The translations under genes were made by a program, and so were the position numbers. From contig JAFGDQ010000093.1 of the NCBI GenBank assembly GCA_016932015.1, positions 1-33,206 of the forward strand: DNA of 33,206 nucleotides. Direction: 5' to 3'. The stretch comes from Spirochaetota bacterium (GTDB taxonomy: Bacteria; Spirochaetota; UBA4802; JAFGDQ01). Shown piece after piece: positions 15,072-24,097 of the stretch (positions are counted from its first letter, which is position 1; the number at the start of each line of letters is the position of its first letter). Under the pieces are notes generated by a model. The model saw nothing but the letters and a program-made list of their open reading frames with translations. It was not told where the DNA came from and made no database searches.

Positions 15072-16469
15072 ATGAAATATCCAAAAATAATTATTGCTTT
15101 TATTCTTATTTCAGGGATTGTCTCATGTTCTACGGGCTATAACAAGCTTATGAGGGAGTCAGAAATTGCCTTTTACAAAGGTAATTATGTTCAGGGAGCA
15201 AAGAAACTGCTTCCTTATGTTAATAATGAGGATAATAATCAGCTCATTTTTCTTATGGAATGCGGAATGATGCTGCATGCTGCCGGAGAATATGAAAAAA
15301 GCAATAAAATTCTGATGGGGGCGGCTAAACTTGCAGATAATATAGCCGTTAGCATAAGCAAGCAGACGGCAGCACTTCTCCTGAATGAGACGAAAACCAA
15401 CTATAAAGGCGAGGATTTTGAAAGGGTACTGATACATATGTATATCGGCATTAATTTTCTGATGCTGAATGACGCGGACAGCGCAAGAGTGTCTTTCAAG
15501 AAAGTAAACGACCTGTTAAGGGATATCAATGTAACAACAGGCAAGAGCTATAAACAGAATCTGATGGCCAAGTATCTGACTGCAATTGCTTTTGAATTAT
15601 CGGCACAGCTTGATAATGATGACAATGACAGGGAATTCGCGTATATAGAATACAAGCAGATAAATAATCTTGATCCGGGACTTCAGCTTGTATATGCTGA
15701 TTTGCAAAGACTTTCAAAAGATCTTGGAGATAATGAAGATTACGATAAATGGGTACAGAAATACGGTCAACAGGACAATTCCCCCGTTAATGCGGGTGAG
15801 TTGGTTGTGATTTTTCAGGCAGGTCAGGGTGCCATTAAGGTCTCAAGAGGACATCTTTTAAATGATGTTAAAATGAAAAACGGGATCAATGTTTCAGTCA
15901 GAAAGATACCTGTAAAAGCCGGGGTTACAGTTGCAGGTGTTTTTATTGCTTTAAAAATAGCTGAACATCCGATACCTCAGTTCAGAAAAAGATCCAATAA
16001 AATTGATCATCTTGTCATTAATGTTAACGGCAGGGACATCGCAAAAACCATATTGCTTGAAGATGTAGAGAATACAGCTGTGAAGAATATGCAGGACAAT
16101 TATTCCAGAATGTATGCGAAAGTTGCGGCCGGTATTGCTGCTAAGGCTGTTGCTTCACTTGCTGTAGGAGTCGGCGCAAAAAAAATAGCGGAACAGTCAA
16201 AGAAACTCGGCGGTGTAGCCGGTTTAATAGGCGTTATTGCAGGAGCTGGAACAGGAACAGCTCTTGCTTCTCAAATTAAACCGGATTTAAGAAACTGGCA
16301 CACATTGCCAGCAAATCTGCAAATAGGCCGGGTATTCCTTAGACCCGGTAAGTATGATATCGTTGTTAAATATATGGGGAAAAACGGACAGATTTATAAA
16401 ACGGATAAAGAAAGTATAGAGATCAAAAAAGACCGGAAAACATTTTTGAATTACAGAAGTCTGTATTAA
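15072..16469 (+). CDS. COG3014-like TPR lipoprotein, LpoB partner
   Basis: 465 residues; lipobox IVSC with Cys19. Residues about 30-240 form helical TPR-like repeats (EIAFYKGNYVQGAKKLLPYV, AAGEYEKSNKILMGAAKLAD, MYIGINFLMLNDADSARVSF). A beta region (GELVVIFQAGQGAIKVSRGH) comes next, followed by a small Ala/Gly-rich stretch (about 350-400, KVAAGIAAKAVASLAVGVGA) that could insert in or lie on a membrane. The end (LRNWHTLPANLQIGRVFLRPGKYDIVV) matches what I recall of COG3014 proteins. These are often encoded beside lpoB, as here. The role is probably in cell-wall synthesis, but the biochemical function is unknown. A terminator hairpin follows. Confidence 0.8.
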   Translation: MKYPKIIIAFILISGIVSCSTGYNKLMRESEIAFYKGNYVQGAKKLLPYVNNEDNNQLIFLMECGMMLHAAGEYEKSNKILMGAAKLADNIAVSISKQTAALLLNETKTNYKGEDFERVLIHMYIGINFLMLNDADSARVSFKKVNDLLRDINVTTGKSYKQNLMAKYLTAIAFELSAQLDNDDNDREFAYIEYKQINNLDPGLQLVYADLQRLSKDLGDNEDYDKWVQKYGQQDNSPVNAGELVVIFQAGQGAIKVSRGHLLNDVKMKNGINVSVRKIPVKAGVTVAGVFIALKIAEHPIPQFRKRSNKIDHLVINVNGRDIAKTILLEDVENTAVKNMQDNYSRMYAKVAAGIAAKAVASLAVGVGAKKIAEQSKKLGGVAGLIGVIAGAGTGTALASQIKPDLRNWHTLPANLQIGRVFLRPGKYDIVVKYMGKNGQIYKTDKESIEIKKDRKTFLNYRSLY

Positions 16470-16487
16470 ATTCTGATAATATATTGA

Positions 16488-16533
16488 ATAATAATATGTG
16501 GACGTTCAATAAGTGCAGTTCACATATTATTAT
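16488..16533. terminator. Bidirectional terminator between convergent genes
   Basis: A perfect 13-base stem, ATAATAATATGTG (16488-16500) with its complement at 16521-16533, encloses a 20-base loop. It lies 18 bases after the COG3014-like gene and overlaps the stop codon of the K+ channel gene on the other strand. On plus it is followed by ATATTTTG. The low GC content makes it weaker than a classical terminator. Confidence 0.6.
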
Positions 16534-17519
16534 ATTTTGCCGCTCATTTTAGCAAGATCCTCTTTTTTACCCAGAACAACCAGAACATCATTTACGTTCA
16601 GTTTTTCCTGAGGTGTAGGATTGAATATCATTTCACCCGTGCTTTTTTTAATTGCAACGATGATAAGTCCGAAGTCCTTTCTAAGGTTGCTTTCTATCAG
16701 ATTTTTTCCCGCAAGGTTGGATTTTTCCATTATTCTGGTTTCCTCCATTACCAGGCCAAGGTGTTTATCCATCATCGCAATATCAATAAAATCCACTACA
16801 GTAGGCCTGATTATTACCTGAGCCATTCTCTTGCCGCCGATAAGATAAGGTGAAACAACCCTTGTTGCTCCTGCTCGTTTGAGTTTGATTTCTGACTTTT
16901 CGTCCGAAGCTCTTGACAATACAAAAATGTCAGGCCTTATCCCTTTAGCTGTTAAAGTTATGAATACATTGTCTGCATCCGACTGAACTGCTGTAATTAT
17001 TCCTTTTGCGTTTTCTATTCCGGCTTTAATTAAAGCTTCCTCTGATGTCGCGTCCATTGCTATGTATAGATATTTATCTTTAATTAACTGTTCAATACCC
17101 GTGCTGTCATTTTCAATTACAACAAAATCGATATTATAGGTTTCGAGTTCAGTGCAGATAAGGCTGCCGATCCTTCCGTATCCGCATATAATATAATGAT
17201 TTTTTAATTTGGTAATTTCCTTCTCCAATTTTTTTCTCCCGAGTGTCTCTGCTAATTCTCCCTCTATTATAAATCTTACAATATTTCCAATAGTATAAGC
17301 ACCGAACGTTATGCCTGTACTTATTACAATTATGGTAATAATTCTTCCGATGTCTGACAATGGTTTGATTTCGCCGAAACCTACAGTACTGATAGTGATG
17401 ATTGTCATATAGAAGGCTTCAAAAAAAGACATATGTTCAAAGAAATAATATCCGAGAGTGCCGAATGTTATTGTACCCGTGAACAATGCGATTGATAATG
17501 TTATTTTTTTATATTCCAT
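16530..17519 (-). CDS. Potassium channel with RCK (TrkA-N/TrkA-C) domains
   Basis: 329 residues, MthK-like plan. Two membrane helices (about 7-26 and 57-82) flank a pore loop with the selectivity filter ISTVGFGE (Thr45-Gly49). The RCK N domain begins YIICGYGRIGSLIC, a Rossmann GxGxxG loop (Gly113-Gly118), with the acidic end of the second strand in FVVIEND. The TrkA-C domain (about 245-329) covers NLAGKNLIESNLRKDFGLII and ends VNDVLVVLGKKEDL. The protein would let K+ pass the inner membrane under nucleotide or ion control. It is a single gene, convergent with the lipoprotein operon, with a shared terminator. No clear ribosome binding site precedes the ATG. Confidence 0.92.
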   Translation of the reverse strand: MEYKKITLSIALFTGTITFGTLGYYFFEHMSFFEAFYMTIITISTVGFGEIKPLSDIGRIITIIVISTGITFGAYTIGNIVRFIIEGELAETLGRKKLEKEITKLKNHYIICGYGRIGSLICTELETYNIDFVVIENDSTGIEQLIKDKYLYIAMDATSEEALIKAGIENAKGIITAVQSDADNVFITLTAKGIRPDIFVLSRASDEKSEIKLKRAGATRVVSPYLIGGKRMAQVIIRPTVVDFIDIAMMDKHLGLVMEETRIMEKSNLAGKNLIESNLRKDFGLIIVAIKKSTGEMIFNPTPQEKLNVNDVLVVLGKKEDLAKMSGKI

Positions 17520-17593
17520 TGAATTAAAAAGGTAAGTCAGCTTATTTTAGAAAAATTTAACATATTGAATATTATTAAGTCAATAATAATACA

Positions 17594-17620
17594 AAACGCC
17601 GGGAGGGAGGCCCGGCGTTT
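17594..17620 (-). terminator. Rho-independent terminator of flaB
   Basis: AAACGCCGGG (17594-17603) pairs perfectly with CCCGGCGTTT (17611-17620) around seven bases. On the minus strand the stem ends in TTTT and runs on into T-rich sequence (GTATTATTATTG). It starts 28 bases after the flaB stop. Confidence 0.85.
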
Positions 17621-17648
17621 AAAGTGGTACTTCGATGTTGGCTCATCT

Positions 17649-18497
17649 TTATTGTAATAATTGTAATACTGTTTGCGATTTTGTATTTGCCTGTGCCAGC
17701 ATTGCAGTAGCGGATTGTGTAAGTATCTGATATCTGATAAATGAACTCATCTGCTCTGCCATATCTGTATCTCTTATGCGGCTTTCGGATGCCTGAACGT
17801 TTTCATACGCGTTCATCAGTCCTTTAGCTGCATGTTCAAGCCTGTTGTAATAAGCCCCAAGGTCTGCCCTCTGTTTTGCGATAACTCTCAAAGCTTCATC
17901 TGTCAGCCCTATAACGGAGTTTGATTTTCCGGGTGTTGAAATCGAAATAAAAGTAAGTACTACCGGATTTCTTAAGCCTAAAGCTGCACTGGTCATTGTT
18001 TCGATGAAAACCCTTTCTCTCTGATGCATGTTCGGCCCCATATGAAACCACATCGATGCTGTCGGGTGCAGTCTTGCATAGGAACCGGTCAGAATTTTCA
18101 TCTTATTAAATTCTGCCTGTGATGTGATTCTGTCAACTTCATCAACAAGCTCTGAAACCTCTACCTGAATCAGCTGCCTGTCTTCGGGTGTATATATACC
18201 ATTTGCGGATTGAACTGCAAGTACTCTGATTCTTTGAATTATATCATGAAGTTCTGTAAGATATCCTTCGGCTGTCTGAATAAAAGACATGCCGTCTTCC
18301 GTATTTCTCTCTGCCTGTCTCAGACCATTGATCTGAGTTCTCATTTTTTCTGAAACAGCGAGTCCGGAAGCATCGTCACCTGCACGGTTAATCCTCATAC
18401 CTGAAGATAATTTTTCTATATCGTGAGTCAGGCTCCAGTCATGAAATTTTAAAGTACGATGTGCGAAAATTGCACTTGTATTATGATTTATTATCAT
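17649..18497 (-). CDS. flaB: Flagellin, spirochaete FlaB-type core protein
   Basis: 282 residues, typical for FlaB. The N-terminal D0/D1 ([18 protein letters not shown], then [37 protein letters not shown]) and the C-terminal part ([20 protein letters not shown], then [21 protein letters not shown]) are intact, while the central variable domain is minimal. In spirochaetes FlaB forms the core of periplasmic flagella and is exported by the flagellar type III system without a signal peptide. The central part has an unusual [21 protein letters not shown] segment, which is also seen in FlaB. AAGGAGGA precedes the ATG at good spacing. A hairpin just upstream suggests CsrA control. The gene is single and has its own terminator. 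No other flagellar genes are in the window. Confidence 0.93.
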   Translation of the reverse strand: MIINHNTSAIFAHRTLKFHDWSLTHDIEKLSSGMRINRAGDDASGLAVSEKMRTQINGLRQAERNTEDGMSFIQTAEGYLTELHDIIQRIRVLAVQSANGIYTPEDRQLIQVEVSELVDEVDRITSQAEFNKMKILTGSYARLHPTASMWFHMGPNMHQRERVFIETMTSAALGLRNPVVLTFISISTPGKSNSVIGLTDEALRVIAKQRADLGAYYNRLEHAAKGLMNAYENVQASESRIRDTDMAEQMSSFIRYQILTQSATAMLAQANTKSQTVLQLLQ

Positions 18498-18500
18498 ATT

Positions 18501-18538
18501 TCCTCCTTGAAAACTGCTGTCATCTTCCCTGATAACAG
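18501..18538 (-). promoter_or_regulatory. flaB leader: hairpin with GGGA loop plus GGA-rich Shine-Dalgarno, CsrA-target-like
   Basis: Reading the minus strand, CTGTTATC (18531-18538) pairs with GATGACAG (18517-18524, one T-G pair) around the loop AGGGAA. Twelve bases on comes the Shine-Dalgarno AAGGAGGA (18501-18508). A GGA in a hairpin loop together with a second GGA in the ribosome binding site is the known layout of CsrA targets, as in the Bacillus hag leader. CsrA is known to control FlaB in Borrelia. The application here is inference. Confidence 0.5.
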
Positions 18539-18811
18539 AATAATTTGCTTAGTTGTCAGATTCAAAATCGACTTTTTTTTAAATTTGATTAAAGATGAAT
18601 ATAGAGGTTTACAGGAGTTTATAGATGATTATTTTAAAATATAGGAAAATATAATACAAATTGTATTTTTTTATAAAAATTATGATAATTCGGGAAAAAT
18701 ATCTTGAATTTGCTTTTAAACACCTGGTTATTATCTATTTTATTCTTGCATTTCTTTTATTATGCTTAATAAGGCTATATAATTCAAAAAAATAATAATT
18801 AACTGATATTT
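18539..18811. promoter_or_regulatory. Divergent spacer between flaB and the PBP gene
   Basis: AT-rich. On the minus strand a GTCGATTT near 18564-18572, with TAATCAAA upstream, is a poor match to a sigma28 promoter for flaB. On plus, TATAAT at 18778-18783 could be the -10 box for the PBP gene, but no good -35 box stands at 16-18 bases. I see no strong hairpin in this part. Confidence 0.3.
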
Positions 18812-21529
18812 ATGTTTAAAAAATACGACGGACACTCATCAAGATTTAAAAAAACCAAAAAAAACCGGAAGAACTCATCTGTCACAGGATTTTCAGAGAG
18901 AGAGGAAAAAATTGAAAATAATGACAATGAAGATTCGTTTATAATAATAAATGAGCGAGAAGATTCAACCGATTTTGCAATACCGGGCAGCAAAAAGAAG
19001 TTAAAAAAAGAGCAAACCAGTAAAAAGAAATATATTTTTTCATATAAATCCGCATATGCATCAAATACATTCAGTTCTTTTTTTAAAAAAATTAAAAACA
19101 GTTTCAGAATAAATAAAGCTTTAATACTCGGCCTTGCAGCAGGATTCATTATAGCCTTCATCGCAATATCGGTAACTGTAATAATAACGGATTATAAAAG
19201 AGTAAAAGCTCTTGGTGATTACGAACCTAACATTACAACTAATATTTATGACAAAAACGGGCTGCTTATTTCAGAACTGTTCAGGCAGAAAAGAGAAATT
19301 GTAGAATTAAAAAAAATTCCTGAAGACCTTATAAATGCGGTAATTGCAAAAGAGGATAATGAATTCTACAGTCATTCCGGAATCAATATAAAGGGAATTA
19401 TAAGGGCATTTTTTATTGATATAATGTCGGGAAGTATCAAGCAGGGCGGCAGTACTATTACGCAGCAGCTGGCGAAGTTGCTGCTGACCTCCAGGGAAAG
19501 GACAATTGTCCGGAAAGTAAAAGAATTTTTTATCGCAATAATGATCGAAATGCGCTATAGCAAGAATCAGATTCTTGAAATGTACTTTAATCAGATATTT
19601 CTCGGTCACGGTGTTTACGGAGTGGAAAGTGCGGCAAAATTTTACTTTAACAAACATGTATGGGAACTGAATCTCGCGGAATCCTCCCTGATAGCGACAT
19701 TACCGTCAGCTCCGAACAAGCTTTCTCCAATAAGGCATCCGAACCGTTCTTTTGAAAGGCATAAAATTGTTCTGGCTAAGATGGTTGACTGCGGATATAT
19801 AGATATTCCGGCTGCTGAAAAAGCATATCTTGATTTCTGGCCTGCTTATCTTGAATACATAAATGAATTTTCACCCACAATGACATCATGGTCAAATAAA
19901 GTTGACAGGGCTCCGTGGTTTACAGAGTACATCAGAAGAAGGCTGATAAAAAAATACGGAGAGCAGAAAGTATATGGAGAAGGAATGTCAGTATACACAA
20001 CTCTCGATTTAAAAAAACAGCTTGCCGCTCAGCGTATTGTGCATGATTCGCTTGAAAAACAGAATACCATATCCAACAGTTTATCTTTTAAAAATGAAGA
20101 TTATATTATTGAAAATTTTTCTGATGATATTCAATTCTTTTCCCTGTTTTTTGATTTTACTCCGGATTACAAAAGCGGTTCCCTGGAAACAAAAAAACTG
20201 AATGATTATATCCAGAAAGAAATTCTTGACGAACTTGATGAACTGAATTTATTAACAGGATTGAGTAATGTAGGTACCGTAATTGCTGATTACAGAGATA
20301 AAAATTCTGATCACAAGAATTATCAGGATGTGGAAGGTGCTCTTATTTCGATTGATCAAAGCACAGGATATATTGAAGCACTGGTAGGCGGAAGCGAATT
20401 TTCCAGCATCAATCAGCTGAACAGAGTTACACAAAGCAGCCGTCAGCCCGGTTCCGCGATTAAACCCCTGATTTACGCGTCAGCAATTGAATCGAAAAAG
20501 TTTACTCCTGCAACAACAGTTCTGGATTCTCCAATTGTATATCCTGATGCCGAGGGCCTGGACTGGATTCCCGAAAACTACGAATCAATTTATTTCGGCA
20601 ATGTAAGGCTTCGTTTCGCGCTGAAGAAATCAATAAATATAATTTCCGTAAATATTATTCAGCAGCTTGGTATAGATTATGTAAGAGATTACATTGCAAA
20701 ATTACTGAAGATTGAAAAGAAAAATATAAGCAAAAGAATTCCAAGAAATATGACCATTGCCCTGGGGTCATTCGAAGTGGAACCTTTTGAAATTGCAAGA
20801 GCTTATGCAATAATTGCTAACGGCGGCAGGGATGTCATTCCTTTCAGCATCAGATATATAAAAGACAGAAACGGTGAAATAATTGAAAATACTGAAGAGA
20901 AAGTCAAAGGCATGCTGATCAAAGAGAAGGGAAACGGTTCTCTTCAGATTATAGACCCTCAAACATCACAGATAATGATCAGTATGCTTGAATCGGTTAT
21001 GAATTCAGGTACCGGAGTTTCGGCTAATTTCGGCTGGCCCGCGGGAGGAAAAACCGGCACAACCAATAACTGGAGAGATGCCTGGTTTGTCGGATTTTCA
21101 CCGGCGATTACAACATGTTTATGGGTAGGATATGATACTCCCGGACTTTCTCTCGGAATTGGACAGTCAGGAGGCGGAGTAGCAGCACCGATGTGGGGAG
21201 AATACATGGCAGAAGCACACGCTAATGAGGCAAACAGGGATTTTCCTGTTTTTGCTGATCTTGTTACGGCAAAAGTATGTGCAGTTTCAGGCCTTCTTCC
21301 TTCCTATTGTTGTAATAAGCAGATTGATGAAATTTTTATAGAAGGTACGGTACCGGAAGAAGAATGTAATGTGTGCAGTGAAAGAAAATATAATATTGAT
21401 CCTTCCAAAACTGGGCCTAAAGAAAATATCATAAAAAATCAGAAAGATTCGATCTTAAAGAGAATTAAAGATAAAAAAGATGCTTCTTCAATTTTAAAGG
21501 ATGTAGGGGGTGATTTCCTGGAGGAATAA
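18812..21529 (+). CDS. Class A penicillin-binding protein (PBP1-type glycosyltransferase/transpeptidase)
   Basis: 905 residues. A long basic cytoplasmic tail (1-100, Lys-rich) precedes one membrane helix (about 103-126). The GT51 domain shows AKEDNEFYSHSGI with catalytic Glu181, QGGSTITQQLAKLLL and EMYFNQIFLGHGVYGVESAA. The transpeptidase shows SxxK in RQPGSAIKP (Ser548, Lys551), SxN in KKSINI (Ser607-Asn609) and KTGT at 747-750. It polymerises and cross-links peptidoglycan in the periplasm. A Cys-containing C-terminal extension (SYCCNKQ, ECNVCSE, about 831-856) is followed by a charged tail. The LpoB-like lipoprotein nearby may be its activator. The start has no clear ribosome binding site. 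Confidence 0.93.
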   Translation: MFKKYDGHSSRFKKTKKNRKNSSVTGFSEREEKIENNDNEDSFIIINEREDSTDFAIPGSKKKLKKEQTSKKKYIFSYKSAYASNTFSSFFKKIKNSFRINKALILGLAAGFIIAFIAISVTVIITDYKRVKALGDYEPNITTNIYDKNGLLISELFRQKREIVELKKIPEDLINAVIAKEDNEFYSHSGINIKGIIRAFFIDIMSGSIKQGGSTITQQLAKLLLTSRERTIVRKVKEFFIAIMIEMRYSKNQILEMYFNQIFLGHGVYGVESAAKFYFNKHVWELNLAESSLIATLPSAPNKLSPIRHPNRSFERHKIVLAKMVDCGYIDIPAAEKAYLDFWPAYLEYINEFSPTMTSWSNKVDRAPWFTEYIRRRLIKKYGEQKVYGEGMSVYTTLDLKKQLAAQRIVHDSLEKQNTISNSLSFKNEDYIIENFSDDIQFFSLFFDFTPDYKSGSLETKKLNDYIQKEILDELDELNLLTGLSNVGTVIADYRDKNSDHKNYQDVEGALISIDQSTGYIEALVGGSEFSSINQLNRVTQSSRQPGSAIKPLIYASAIESKKFTPATTVLDSPIVYPDAEGLDWIPENYESIYFGNVRLRFALKKSINIISVNIIQQLGIDYVRDYIAKLLKIEKKNISKRIPRNMTIALGSFEVEPFEIARAYAIIANGGRDVIPFSIRYIKDRNGEIIENTEEKVKGMLIKEKGNGSLQIIDPQTSQIMISMLESVMNSGTGVSANFGWPAGGKTGTTNNWRDAWFVGFSPAITTCLWVGYDTPGLSLGIGQSGGGVAAPMWGEYMAEAHANEANRDFPVFADLVTAKVCAVSGLLPSYCCNKQIDEIFIEGTVPEEECNVCSERKYNIDPSKTGPKENIIKNQKDSILKRIKDKKDASSILKDVGGDFLEE

Positions 21530-21569
21530 TTGTGCTGAATCTTAAAGCTGGTTTTACCGGAATTTATAT

Positions 21570-21596
21570 GAACGCCTGATATTTCATCAGGCGTTC
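21570..21596. terminator. Hairpin terminator between convergent PBP and pyrK-like genes
   Basis: GAACGCCTGAT (21570-21580) pairs perfectly with ATCAGGCGTTC (21586-21596) around ATTTC. It lies 40 bases after the PBP stop and touches the stop codon of the gene on the other strand. The T content after the stem is modest on both strands (TATTTG on plus). Confidence 0.65.
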
Positions 21597-22387
21597 TATT
21601 TGAGTGAATCCCAGTTAATAATTCGGCCGTCAAATACAGGGCCTTTTATGCAGGCTCTAATTGTTCCTTCTGTTGTTTCAACTGTACAGCCTGAACACAA
21701 GCCGATTCCGCATCCGAAGTAATTTTCCAGAGATACTTCATAAGAGGTTTCATGGGTTTTTATGAATTCAGAGATTGATCTCATCATTGGGAAAGGGCCG
21801 CAAATATAGACTTTATCGTATTTTTCAGTTGCGAATAATTGTTCCACTACATTTCCTGCAAGTCCTTTAAATCCGCTTGTTCCGTCGTCTGTTGAAATCA
21901 GAAATTTATCTGCCAGCACGGAATATTGATCCTGAAAATAAATGTATTCTGCAGATCTGGAGGCGAATAAATATGTGATTGAATTATTTTTTTTCTTTAA
22001 TTCTTTGGCGAGATAATACAAGGGGGCGTTTCCGACCCCTCCTCCAGCCAGCAGTACATTTTTATTTTCACATAAGTTGAATCCGCTTCCAAGCGGAGCA
22101 ATTATATCAATATTTCCCGGCTGGAATTGATTTATAATGAAATCGGTTCCCCTGCCTGCATTTTTAATTACTATTTCTATTATGTTTTTATTATGATCAA
22201 AAATTGAAAACGGGCGCCTGATTAAAGGATCACTATTATTCGTGATTCTGATATTAGCAAACTGACCCGGGTGCGAATTATCATTTTCAATATCAATTTT
22301 CAAAAGATAATGATCTTTTGATACTTTGACAGGTTTTTCAAGTAATACGGGATTTATTTTTTTATTAGTACCTGTTTTATTATTCAT
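21596..22387 (-). CDS. PyrK-like FAD/2Fe-2S electron transfer protein
   Basis: 263 residues with the plan of the dihydroorotate dehydrogenase B electron transfer subunit. The FAD-binding barrel has PLIRRPFSIFD (57-64) and KNAGRGTDFI. The nucleotide domain has LLAGGGVGNAPLYYLA (113-126) and YICGPFPMM. The C-terminal 2Fe-2S site has four Cys (226, 231, 234, 246) in FGCGIGLCSGC and RACIKGPVF. PyrK normally passes electrons from PyrD to NAD+. No pyrD is present here, so it may serve a distant PyrD or another partner. Its ATG overlaps the stop of the upstream MBL gene by one base (TAATG), so it is the last gene of a four-gene operon. Confidence 0.85.
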   Translation of the reverse strand: MNNKTGTNKKINPVLLEKPVKVSKDHYLLKIDIENDNSHPGQFANIRITNNSDPLIRRPFSIFDHNKNIIEIVIKNAGRGTDFIINQFQPGNIDIIAPLGSGFNLCENKNVLLAGGGVGNAPLYYLAKELKKKNNSITYLFASRSAEYIYFQDQYSVLADKFLISTDDGTSGFKGLAGNVVEQLFATEKYDKVYICGPFPMMRSISEFIKTHETSYEVSLENYFGCGIGLCSGCTVETTEGTIRACIKGPVFDGRIINWDSLK

Positions 22388-23139
22388 TATAATTCGATCT
22401 GCATCATATCTTCTGATATGATTATTTCTCCATTAAATTTCTGTGCCGCCTGAGAGAGTATGTCATATTCATCACATTGGGGGTAAAAGTGTGTCAGTAT
22501 AAGTTTTTTAGCTCCGGATTCTGATGCAATCTTACCGGCGAACCCCGGTGAAAGATGATTTTCTATTTTTAACTGATCAGGAAAAGAAGAATCTGCTATT
22601 AGAATATCTGCATCCCGTGCGAGTTCGACTATATTTTTACAATAATCCGTATCTCCTGTATAAACTATGCTTTTATTGTTGCATTCAATTCTGTAAGCAA
22701 CTGAACTGACTTTTCCGTGTGATGAGGGCTTTGTCTTAATACTGAAAGTATCATAAATTATCTCCTCATTATGCATTTCTCTGATGTTTGTTTCAAACGG
22801 TAATTCCTGTAAATTCGGATACAGTGTTTTTAAATTTTTTATAAATTCGCAAAAACCGGATGGACCTGTCATCGTAATATTAGATTTATTCTCTCGTGTA
22901 TCGTATTTCTTTGCAAATAAAATGAAAGGAAGATCATTTACGTGATCCGGATGTTCGTAATGAGTATAAAAAAAATGAGATATCTTATGAAAGTCAATAC
23001 CAGCTTTTGCAATTTTGTAATAAACTCCGCTTCCGCTGTCAAGAAGAAGTAAATTTGTATCCAGCTTTATTATTATGCCTGCAGCGGTTCTTTTTGCGTA
23101 AGGAGATAATGTTCCGGTTCCGAGAAAAATAATTTTCAT
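22387..23139 (-). CDS. MBL-fold hydrolase, RNase Z/ElaC-like
   Basis: 250 residues. The start MKIIFLGTGTLSPYAKRTAAG and LLLDSGSGV are as in RNase Z-like and phosphodiesterase-like members of the metallo-beta-lactamase fold. Other metal-site parts are SSHGKVSSVAYRI, VYTGDTDYC and LILTHFYPQ near the end. The central motif is odd: THYEHPDHVND reads H-x-x-H-x-D-H (His60, His63, Asp65, His66) instead of H-x-H-x-D-H. At 250 residues without the long exosite arm it is shorter than canonical tRNase Z. The substrate is unknown. It lies 37 bases after the antiporter gene and overlaps the pyrK-like gene by one base. Confidence 0.85.
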   Translation of the reverse strand: MKIIFLGTGTLSPYAKRTAAGIIIKLDTNLLLLDSGSGVYYKIAKAGIDFHKISHFFYTHYEHPDHVNDLPFILFAKKYDTRENKSNITMTGPSGFCEFIKNLKTLYPNLQELPFETNIREMHNEEIIYDTFSIKTKPSSHGKVSSVAYRIECNNKSIVYTGDTDYCKNIVELARDADILIADSSFPDQLKIENHLSPGFAGKIASESGAKKLILTHFYPQCDEYDILSQAAQKFNGEIIISEDMMQIEL

Positions 23140-23176
23140 TTATTGCTTCTTGCTGAGATGATTCGTAAATACAAAT

Positions 23177-24097
23177 TTATTTCAGAAAGTCGTAAATCCA
23201 GAGAGCCAGGCCTGAAGCAATAAGCAGTATTCCCTCAATTCTGGAAACAAGCCATCTTGTACGCATAATGATTACTGCAAGGAATACCATGCCTGAAAGC
23301 ATTATTAAAGAATAGAAAGATGTATCTGCAATAGTAAGCGGATGAATAATGCCTGTAAGTCCTAGTACGCCAAGCAGATTAAATATATTGCTGCCGATCA
23401 AATTACCTGCGGAAATCCCATGCCTGCCTTTGAATGCTGCGACAATTGAAGTTGCCATTTCAGGGGAAGAGGTCCCGGCAGCAACAATGGTTACACCGAT
23501 TACCCATTCAGAGATGCCAAATGACCTGGCAATATAACATCCTGAAGATACTAATAATTTTCCTCCTATTACAATAACAACAATGCTGGCAGGAAGAAGA
23601 ATCCAGTCTTTCCATGTTGCAGGTTGATTATGTTCATCATCTTCCTCCAAAGGTTCTTTTTTTATGAAAAGAAAAATCAGGTAAATGATTAAAATGCCTG
23701 TTAAAATTAAACCTTCTAACAAATTCAGTTTAAGATCGAGAAAAAAGATAAGTAAAAGTAAAGTGGATGCTATCATTAAAATCCCGTCTCTGTAGATCAA
23801 TTTACGGGAAATTTTTATTGACCTGAACAGTGCAACAGTACCGAGAATAAAACCGAGGTTAAAAATATTGGACCCTACAATATTACCAACAGATATACTT
23901 GACATTCCTTTTAATGCTGCCGTAATTGTAACTGCGAATTCCGGTGCAGAGGTTCCGAGAGCTACCACTGTAAGTCCAATAACCAATTCAGATATTCCAA
24001 GCTGCCTTGCTATTCTGTGAGATGATCCGACAAGTTTATCTGAACCGAGCCATAACATAACAATAGAAAGTATAAGCAGAAATATATTATAAATCAT
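23177..24097 (-). CDS. Calcium/sodium antiporter, YrbG type
   Basis: 306 residues, about ten membrane helices in two inverted repeats. Each half carries the alpha-repeat signature of the Ca2+/cation antiporter family: VVALGTSAPEFAVTITAALK, then GNIVGSNIFN in the first half; VAAGTSSPEMATSIVAAFKG, then GNLIGSNIFN in the second. The Glu in each GTS-x-PE motif is the expected ion ligand. The central cytoplasmic loop (about 150-163) is acidic (KKEPLEEDDEHNQ). It would extrude Ca2+ in exchange for Na+ across the inner membrane. It overlaps the oxidoreductase gene upstream by four bases (ATGA). Confidence 0.93.
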   Translation of the reverse strand: MIYNIFLLILSIVMLWLGSDKLVGSSHRIARQLGISELVIGLTVVALGTSAPEFAVTITAALKGMSSISVGNIVGSNIFNLGFILGTVALFRSIKISRKLIYRDGILMIASTLLLLIFFLDLKLNLLEGLILTGILIIYLIFLFIKKEPLEEDDEHNQPATWKDWILLPASIVVIVIGGKLLVSSGCYIARSFGISEWVIGVTIVAAGTSSPEMATSIVAAFKGRHGISAGNLIGSNIFNLLGVLGLTGIIHPLTIADTSFYSLIMLSGMVFLAVIIMRTRWLVSRIEGILLIASGLALWIYDFLK

